Part shown: positions 50,570 to 56,314 of the stretch, piece after piece
Layout: each line of letters begins with the position of its first letter
How positions within the stretch are numbered: position 1 is the first letter of the stretch
Assembly (NCBI RefSeq): GCF_003725545.1
Contig: NZ_RJLN01000036.1
Location: forward strand, 1-56,314
Direction of reading: 5' to 3'
Length of the DNA: 56,314 nt
Origin: Micromonospora solifontis
GTDB taxonomy: Bacteria > Actinomycetota > Actinomycetes > Mycobacteriales > Micromonosporaceae
Translations under genes and position numbers: made by a program
The notes under the pieces: model-generated
Databases searched by the model: none
What the model saw: only the letters and a program-made list of their open reading frames with translations
Told to the model about the DNA's origin: nothing

Positions 50570-53500
50570 CGGCGACCAGCTCGGTCCAGCTGGCCTGCGC
50601 CCCCTCCTGTGTCGCCTCGGTGAACCGCGTGTCACCGAGGCGGCGCCGCGCGTCCTGCTCGATCCGCACCACGTCCGGTTGGGAACGGTCCGGCAGGCCA
50701 CGCATGGCGGCGCTCGCCGCGAGCAGCCGCGCGGCTTGCTCGTACCGCTGTTGACGCAGCGCCAGGTCCGCCATCCCGACGAGCAGCCGGGCGATCGCGA
50801 GTACGTGCCCCGACTCGGACACCGCCTGGAACGCCGCGGCGCGGTGCTTGCGGGCCTCGTCGACATCCTCGGCAAGGTAGCCGAGCAGGTCCTGTGCCAC
50901 CGCACGCATGCTCGGCCGCTCGGCGGCGCTGCCCAGCATGGCTGTCGCCACGTCGAGTTGCCGGTGGGCCTGCTCGGCGTCGCCGCTCCAGCGGGCGAGT
51001 TCCGCCTTCGACAGGGCCAGCTCGGTCAGCGCCTCCGGCCAGGCGACCCGTTCCGCGTACCGCTGCGCCTCCGCCATGGCGGCCGCACTCGACTCCTCAT
51101 CGCCCGACAGCCAGTACAACTGGGCCTGGCGGGACCGCATCCGCACGACATCCTCGATGGCGCCGACCTCGGTGACGACCGCGATCGCGTGTTCGTAGTG
51201 CTCGCACGCGCCGGCGAACTCGCCGCGCATGGCGATTCGATCGGCCAGCTCGGTCAGGGCGAACGACATCCCCCACCGTTCGCCGAGCGCGCGAAACTCG
51301 GTGAGCGCCGCCTCGAGGTACGCGTCCGCGTCCCGCCCTCCCCAGCCGAGCTGGATCCGCATCTTGCCGAGCTGCAGCCGGGCAACGGCGCGTACCCAGG
51401 GGTCCTCGTCGGTGAGCAGCGGTTCCCACGCGGGCAGGAACGCATCCGGCGTTCGCAGCATGCGTTCCAGCGCGGCGACGAGCGCCACCGCCGGGTGGCG
51501 GCGCTGGACCCGCTGGCTGATCTTGTGCACCTCCTGGATCCACTCCGCCGCCTGGTGCTGGTCACTCTCCCGCCCGGAGGTCAGGAATCCCGTGACGAAC
51601 GCGTACACCACGGCCCGGATCTCGTCGGTCACCTCGCCGGGCACGGTGGTGGCCGCAATGATCAGCTCATGGCCCTCGGCTTTGTGCCCGCCGAGCCACC
51701 AGTACCAGCCGGCGGCAGCGGCGAGCCGCATCGCCCCGTCGGCCTCGCCGGCCGCGAGCGCACCGCGCATCGCAGCACTGATGTTGTCGTGCTCGACCTC
51801 AAGCGTGGCAAGCCAGTCCAGTTGTTCGGCACGGCGAAGGTGCGGCTCCGCGGTCTCGGCGAGGTCGGTGAAGTACGCGAGATGTGCCCGGCGCGCCAGG
51901 TCGGATTCGCCCGCCTCCGTGAGCCGTTGCCGGGCGTACTCCTTGATCGTGCCGAGCATCCGGTAGCGCGGCGCCCCCGTGCTCTCGGTGACCACCAGCG
52001 ACTTGTCGGTCAAGGCAGTCAGCAACTCGAGCACCTCCCCCGCGTCGACGGCATCGCCCGCGCAGACCCGCTCGGCAGCTTCCAGGCTCGCACCACCGGA
52101 GAACACCGAGAGCCGGCGCAGGACCATCCGTTCGGCATCGGTGAGCAGTTCCCAGCTCCAGTCGACCACCGCGCGCAGCGTCCGGTGCCGCGGCAGCGCG
52201 GTACGGCTGCCACCGGTCAACAGTCGGAACCGGTCATCGAGCCGGTTGGCGAGGTGATCGAGGGACATGGTGCGCAACCTGGCCGCGGCGAGTTCGATCG
52301 CCAGGGGCATCCCGTCCAGCGCCCGGCAGACGCGCGCCATGGTCGACAACGTGCGGGCGTCGGTCGCGAGGTCCTTGCGCACCGCGCCGGCGCGGTCCCG
52401 CAGCAGGCGGATGGCCGGAGCGGACTCGATCTCGCCGGGGCCGGCGTCCGCCGCGGGTAGGGCCAACGGCGCGACCGGCCACAGTGCCTCACCGGTGATG
52501 CCGAGCGGTTCCCTGCTCGTGGCGAGGATCCGCAGCCGCTGGCACTCTCCGAGCACCCGATGGGCGAAGGTCGCCGCGGACTCGATCACGTGCTCGCAGT
52601 TGTCGAGGATCAGCAACATCGCCCGCTCGCGGACCGCCGCGATGACCCGATCCGTCGGTTCCGCGTCCGGTGCCTCGCCGAGCAGCGCGTCGCGCAGGGC
52701 GAGCGCCGCGAGCGTCGCTTGCGCCACGTCACCGTCGGCGCCGATGGCCGCGAGTTCGACCAGCCAGGCCCCGTCCGGCAGGTCGTCCAGCAGGGTGCGC
52801 GCGGTTTCCGTGGCCAGTCTGGTCTTACCCGTACCGCCCGGTCCGATCAGGGTGGTGAGCCGATTTTCGGCGACGAGTTCGCGGACCGCGGCGACTTCGG
52901 CGTCCTTGCCGACGAAGGTCGTCAGCTCGGCACGCACGTTGGTCTTCCGGATCTTCTCCCGCCGTACCAGCTCGCCCCGCAGCAGCGCGACGTGCAACGC
53001 CGACAGCTCCGGTGCGGGGTCGACGCCCAGCTCGTCGGCCAGGGTTTCCCTCATGCGCTCGTACACGAGCAGCGCCTCGGCGTCGCGACCGGACGCGACA
53101 AGGGCACGCATCAGCGCGGCGACCAGCCGTTCCCGCAGCGGATGCGCGGCCACCAGGTCGGTCAGTTCGGTGACCAGTTCCGCACCGTGGCCGAGGCTGA
53201 TCTCCGCGTCGAACCGGTCCTCCATGGCTGTCAGGCGTAGCCGCTCGAGCCGGGTGACCGCCGCGTCGAGCGCGGCGCTCCCCGGCAAACCGACGTCCTG
53301 CATGGCCGCGCCGCGCCACAACGCGAGAGCCTCGCGCAGCCGCCGCAGCCGTTCCGGATCCTGGTCGTCGCGGGCGCGGGCGACGAGACGCTCGAACCGC
53401 ACGGCGTCAACAGCGTCCGGTGCCACCCGCAACCGGTAGCCGTCCGCCTGCCCCTCGACCGACCCTTCCGGCAGCGCCTTGCGCAGCCGGGAGACCAAGC

Positions 53501-53693
53501 GTTGCAAGGCATTCGCCGCGTCGGAGGGCGGCTGTTCGCCCCAGATCCAGTCGACGAGCGTCGCCTTGGGGACTACGCGACCCGGTTCGAGTGCGAGGGC
53601 GACCAACAGCCCGCGCAGTCGGGCACCCGGCACGTCGGCCAGGGCGCCGTCGTCCGTGCGAACCTCGAACGGTCCGAGTATCCCGACCTTCAC
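50553..53693 (-). CDS. SARP-type regulator: wHTH-BTAD, ATPase, TPR (1046 aa)
   Basis: Winged helix about 1-90 (G-I-L-G-P-F-E-V, W-I-W-G-E-Q-P-P), BTAD about 95-240 (V-Y-E-R-M-R-E-T-L-A-D-E-L-G-V-D-P), STAND-like ATPase with Walker A G-P-G-G-T-G-K-T-R-L near residue 283 and L-I-L-D-N-C-E-H Walker B, then helical TPR-like repeats to the end. AfsR-like. Convergent with the DrrAB-like genes, whose promoter carries the heptamer repeats this family binds, so a regulatory link is likely. It is only distantly similar to the SARP at 14390. Confidence 0.92.
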   Translation of the reverse strand: MKVGILGPFEVRTDDGALADVPGARLRGLLVALALEPGRVVPKATLVDWIWGEQPPSDAANALQRLVSRLRKALPEGSVEGQADGYRLRVAPDAVDAVRFERLVARARDDQDPERLRRLREALALWRGAAMQDVGLPGSAALDAAVTRLERLRLTAMEDRFDAEISLGHGAELVTELTDLVAAHPLRERLVAALMRALVASGRDAEALLVYERMRETLADELGVDPAPELSALHVALLRGELVRREKIRKTNVRAELTTFVGKDAEVAAVRELVAENRLTTLIGPGGTGKTRLATETARTLLDDLPDGAWLVELAAIGADGDVAQATLAALALRDALLGEAPDAEPTDRVIAAVRERAMLLILDNCEHVIESAATFAHRVLGECQRLRILATSREPLGITGEALWPVAPLALPAADAGPGEIESAPAIRLLRDRAGAVRKDLATDARTLSTMARVCRALDGMPLAIELAAARLRTMSLDHLANRLDDRFRLLTGGSRTALPRHRTLRAVVDWSWELLTDAERMVLRRLSVFSGGASLEAAERVCAGDAVDAGEVLELLTALTDKSLVVTESTGAPRYRMLGTIKEYARQRLTEAGESDLARRAHLAYFTDLAETAEPHLRRAEQLDWLATLEVEHDNISAAMRGALAAGEADGAMRLAAAAGWYWWLGGHKAEGHELIIAATTVPGEVTDEIRAVVYAFVTGFLTSGRESDQHQAAEWIQEVHKISQRVQRRHPAVALVAALERMLRTPDAFLPAWEPLLTDEDPWVRAVARLQLGKMRIQLGWGGRDADAYLEAALTEFRALGERWGMSFALTELADRIAMRGEFAGACEHYEHAIAVVTEVGAIEDVVRMRSRQAQLYWLSGDEESSAAAMAEAQRYAERVAWPEALTELALSKAELARWSGDAEQAHRQLDVATAMLGSAAERPSMRAVAQDLLGYLAEDVDEARKHRAAAFQAVSESGHVLAIARLLVGMADLALRQQRYEQAARLLAASAAMRGLPDRSQPDVVRIEQDARRRLGDTRFTEATQEGAQASWTELVAVTLAS

Positions 53694-53851
53694 TCCGCAG
53701 ATCCTGCCATGGGCGACGGACGGTCATACCAGCCGGCGACGCCGAGGTGGGGCGCGTCCGGGACAGCCAGCACTGCCCGCCGCTCGCCTCTGGTCGGCAG
53801 CCGTGGCCCCGATCAGCGGCGGGTCGCGGTTGGTCTCCTTCGCCGCATTTG

Positions 53852-54130
53852 CTAGAGCCTGACCCGTTCCGAGTGCATCCCGTCGACCATCTCGTGCCCC
53901 GGCAGGTTGGTGCAGTGCGAGCCTGGCTGGGCTCCGCGCACCGGGCACGGCCGCCACTCCTGCACCGGGCCGGCGTCGTGACCCAACATCATGGCGACTT
54001 CGCTGATCTCGTCAGCCAGTTCGTGCAGGCTCGGGTCGCGGTGCCGGACCGCAGCCTGGTGGATCTTCTGAACCGACTGTCGCGCCCGCTCAAGCAGGCG
54101 CCGTGCCGATGCGCCAGGGTCAGAGGACAT
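53852..54130 (-). CDS. Small protein of unknown function
   Basis: 92 aa. ATG 54130 begins M-S-S-D-P-G; helical middle (L-H-E-L-A-D-E-I-S-E-V-A-M-M-L-G-H-D-A-G-P-V) and a short tail with two cysteines (C-P-V-R-G ... H-C-T-N-L-P-G-H-E-M-V-D-G-M). GC-rich third codon positions and protein-like composition support a gene, though no SD is clear and no family is recognised. No other feature was seen in 53694-54274. Confidence 0.45.
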   Translation of the reverse strand: MSSDPGASARRLLERARQSVQKIHQAAVRHRDPSLHELADEISEVAMMLGHDAGPVQEWRPCPVRGAQPGSHCTNLPGHEMVDGMHSERVRL

Positions 54131-54274
54131 GCGTGGCGGCTTCCCGGGAGCGTCGGACTGAAACCGGCCAACTCGGGACTGCCGGCGCAGGCGCACCGTC
54201 GACGCCGTCGGGCCGGATCACCTGCGTAGCCGACCCCGCCGGTGGCGGTCTCAGCCGCCATGACGAGTGACTGC

Positions 54275-54853
54275 TCAGCGGGGCGTGGCGGCGGCGAGCA
54301 GGTCATCGACGAGCTGGGTGGCGGCGGCGGACGCGGTGGCCGCGTCGGGGCGGGCGGCGCTCGCGTAGAGGCCCTCCACGATCAGCCAGATCCGGTCGGC
54401 GAGCTGTTCGGGGTTCGGCATGTCCAGCCGGGCGACGAGGTCGTCGATCTCGGCTCGGGTGTCGCGCAGGTAGTCGCGGGCCACCCGGGCGGGCTCGCCC
54501 TCGTCCTCGGGGAACTCGGTGAGGTACATCCGGAACGCGCAGCCACGGAAGTCCGGCCGGGTGGTGCTGGCGGCGATCTCCGCGACGAGCGCGCGCAGGC
54601 ACGCCGCCGGATCGCCCCCGAGGCCCGCGGTGGCGGCCGCCGAGTCCCGGTCCCGCACCGCCCGGCAGGCCCGCAGGTACGCGGCCACCAGCTCGTCCTT
54701 GCTGGGGAAGTGGGTGTAGAGCAGGTTCTTGCCGCAGCCGGCCGCGCCGATCACCTGGTTCATCCCGACGGCCCGGACGCCGTGCCGGTAGAACAGGTCA
54801 CCGGCCGTGCGAAGGATCCGTTCTCGGCTGCCCGGGGCGGCGCTGCGCGCCAT
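54275..54853 (-). CDS. TetR family transcriptional repressor
   Basis: 192 aa. N-terminal helix-turn-helix R-E-R-I-L-R-T-A-G-D-L-F-Y-R-H-G-V-R-A-V-G-M-N-Q-V-I with Y-T-H-F-P-S-K-D-E-L; the ligand domain is all helical. Divergent from a thiolase gene with three palindromes between. ATG 54853 has GAGAGG upstream; ATG 54859 in frame would sit too close. Confidence 0.9.
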   Translation of the reverse strand: MARSAAPGSRERILRTAGDLFYRHGVRAVGMNQVIGAAGCGKNLLYTHFPSKDELVAAYLRACRAVRDRDSAAATAGLGGDPAACLRALVAEIAASTTRPDFRGCAFRMYLTEFPEDEGEPARVARDYLRDTRAEIDDLVARLDMPNPEQLADRIWLIVEGLYASAARPDAATASAAATQLVDDLLAAATPR

Positions 54854-54890
54854 GGCCATCCCCCCTCTCGTCTGGTGTGGCAAGGATAAC

Positions 54891-54971
54891 GGACCGGTCG
54901 GTCCGCCAACGATTGACGGACGCGGCCTCGGCAAGCATGCTCGGACCAATCGGTCCCGGACCGGTTGGTCC
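54891..54971. promoter_or_regulatory. Three TetR-type palindromes
   Basis: GGACCGGTCGGTCC (54891-54904), GGACCAATCGGTCC (54943-54956) and GGACCGGTTGGTCC (54958-54971). Sites two and three start 15 bp apart. They lie between the TetR and thiolase starts and fit autorepression plus thiolase control. Confidence 0.75.
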
Positions 54972-54993
54972 GGATCAACTGGCAGGAGGCATG

Positions 54994-56184
54994 ATGCGGG
55001 ACGCGGTCATCGTCGAGGCGGTACGAACCCCGATCGGTAAGGCCAGGCGGGGCGCGTACCCCGAGGTCCACCCCGTCGAGCTGCACGCGCACGCGCTGCG
55101 CAGTCTCATCGCCCGGGTTCCCGGCCTCGACCCGGTCGAGATCGACGACGTGATCGGCGGTGCTGTCGGACAGGTCGGCGAGCAGAGCACCAACACCACC
55201 CGGCTCGCCGCCCTCGCCGCCGGATTCCCCGAGTCCGTGCCCGGGGTGACCGTGGACCGGCAGTGCGGCAGCAGCCAGCAGGCGCTGAGCTTCGCCGCCC
55301 AGGGCCTGATCGCCGCGGCGTACGACATCGTGGTCGCCTCCGGGGTGGAGTCGATGAGCCGAGTGCCCATCGGCAGCTCGGCCCTCGTCGACGGCGCGCG
55401 GGCCGACGTCGCCGGGCCGGGGGTCGCCGCCCGCTACCCCGGCGGGCTCATCCCGCAGGGCGTCAGCGCGGAGCTGATCGCCCGCAAGTGGGGACTGTCC
55501 CGCCTGCAGCTCGACGAGTACGCCGCCACCAGCCACCAGCGGGCCGCCGAGGCCTGGCGCCAGGGACACTTCGACAGCCAGGTCGCCCCGCTGCCCGGCA
55601 TCGAGGTCGCCAGGGACGAGACCATCCGGCCCGGCACCACGGTGGACCGCCTCGCCGAGCTACCGCCGGCCTTCGCCGCCGCGCACTGGAGCACCCGCTT
55701 CGGCGAGATCGACTGGAAGGTCACCGCCGGCAACTCCAGCCCGCTCAACGACGGGTCGGCGGCACTGCTGCTCACCACCAGCGACACCGCCCGGCGACAC
55801 GGCTGGCGCCCCCGGGCCCGGATCCACACCGCGACCGTCGTCGGGGACGACCCGATCCTCATGCTCACCGGCATCATCCCGGCCACCGCCAGGGTGCTCG
55901 CCCGGGCCGGCCTCACCCTCGCCGACATCGACGCGTTCGAGGTCAACGAAGCGTTCTCGTCGGTGGTGCTGGCCTGGCTCGTGGAGACCGGCGCCGACCC
56001 GGCAAAGGTGAACGTCGACGGCGGAGCCATCGCCCTGGGCCACCCGCTCGGGGCCAGCGGCGCCCGCCTGGCCACCACCCTGCTGCACGTGCTCGAACGC
56101 ACCGGCGGCCGGTACGGCCTGCAGACCATGTGCGAGGCGGGCGGCACCGCCAACGCGACGATCATCGAGCGTCTCGACGCCTGA
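54994..56184 (+). CDS. Thiolase family acetyl-CoA acyltransferase
   Basis: 396 aa. Active-site Cys in V-D-R-Q-C-G-S-S-Q-Q-A-L, N-E-A-F-S-S block, G-H-P-L-G-A-S-G-A-R, and a second Cys in M-C-E-A-G-G-T-A-N-A-T-I-I-E-R. Catalyses acyl-CoA thiolysis or condensation in lipid or steroid breakdown. Of two tandem ATG codons, 54994 has better spacing from AGGAGG (54984-54989). Probably repressed by the TetR protein. Confidence 0.9.
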   Translation: MRDAVIVEAVRTPIGKARRGAYPEVHPVELHAHALRSLIARVPGLDPVEIDDVIGGAVGQVGEQSTNTTRLAALAAGFPESVPGVTVDRQCGSSQQALSFAAQGLIAAAYDIVVASGVESMSRVPIGSSALVDGARADVAGPGVAARYPGGLIPQGVSAELIARKWGLSRLQLDEYAATSHQRAAEAWRQGHFDSQVAPLPGIEVARDETIRPGTTVDRLAELPPAFAAAHWSTRFGEIDWKVTAGNSSPLNDGSAALLLTTSDTARRHGWRPRARIHTATVVGDDPILMLTGIIPATARVLARAGLTLADIDAFEVNEAFSSVVLAWLVETGADPAKVNVDGGAIALGHPLGASGARLATTLLHVLERTGGRYGLQTMCEAGGTANATIIERLDA

Positions 56185-56197
56185 TGGCCCGTCGGAG

Positions 56198-56224
56198 GCG
56201 AGCCGGTCGTCCCGGCCGGCTCGC
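56198..56224 (+). terminator. Hairpin after the thiolase gene
   Basis: 9-bp perfect stem (56198-56206 with 56216-56224) and 9-nt loop, 14 bp after the stop. Nothing else is seen to the window end. Confidence 0.65.
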
Positions 56225-56314
56225 GGCGCCCTGCTCGAGCGGGTGAGCCGGCGAGGCCCCCAGCGAGGGCTTGGCCGCGCCCGCACCTGCCGGCCCGCAC
56301 GTCGAAGGAGCCGG

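Overview
The window is very GC-rich, gene-dense actinobacterial chromosome. Leaderless or GTG/TTG-started genes, ATGA-coupled operons, SARP (BTAD) regulators and many secreted lectin-tagged polysaccharidases suggest a plant-biomass-degrading filamentous actinomycete, most like Micromonosporaceae. No rRNA, tRNA, CRISPR array, transposase or phage gene was found. Taxonomy is an inference from style, not from a marker gene.

Layout. 1-9110: polysaccharide degradation. It holds the end of a probable GH10 xylanase with a ricin-type lectin tail, a DinB/GNAT pair, an SGNH esterase, and a minus-strand operon GH54 arabinofuranosidase - GH59 galactosidase-like enzyme - GH43 enzyme with CBM6 and CBM2, headed by LacI-like palindromes. 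9297-14190: a worn region with a truncated methyltransferase behind a perfect 14-bp inverted repeat, a LysR/YeiH pair, a frameshifted MFS exporter and an FtsX fragment. 14390-20763: a SARP-ATPase-TPR regulator followed by an apparently undescribed exported peptide system: an 8-cysteine 79-aa precursor, a MauD/TlpA-like thioredoxin, an ABC exporter, a soluble S26 peptidase and a MauE-like membrane protein. Four GCGCAG repeats spaced exactly 11 bp lie between regulator and precursor, as expected of SARP operators.

20806-33853: a nearly complete non-phosphorylative L-fucose (or related 6-deoxyhexose) pathway. It has a RbsABC-type importer, mutarotase, aldose dehydrogenase, lactonase, fuconate dehydratase, ketodeoxyfuconate dehydrogenase and diketo-acid hydrolase, with two GntR regulators and matching operator-like sites. 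34116-42840: LysR/EamA, STAS and GAF-ANTAR signalling proteins, small membrane proteins, a large secreted hydrolase, an HSL-type esterase and a PIG-L deacetylase. 42897-44852: a TetM/OtrA-like ribosomal protection GTPase. 45117-47393: a CBM2 protein with two chagasin-like repeats and a GH53 galactanase. 47720-53693: a CapA-like protein and a DrrAB-like drug exporter whose promoter carries three 11-bp-spaced heptamers, next to a second SARP-ATPase-TPR gene. 53852-56184: a small unknown gene, a TetR repressor and a thiolase controlled through three near-identical palindromes.

The most interesting unit is the cysteine-rich peptide cassette. Peptide, disulfide chemistry, exporter, protease and dedicated regulator are all adjacent and translationally coupled, and no known product could be assigned from sequence alone.
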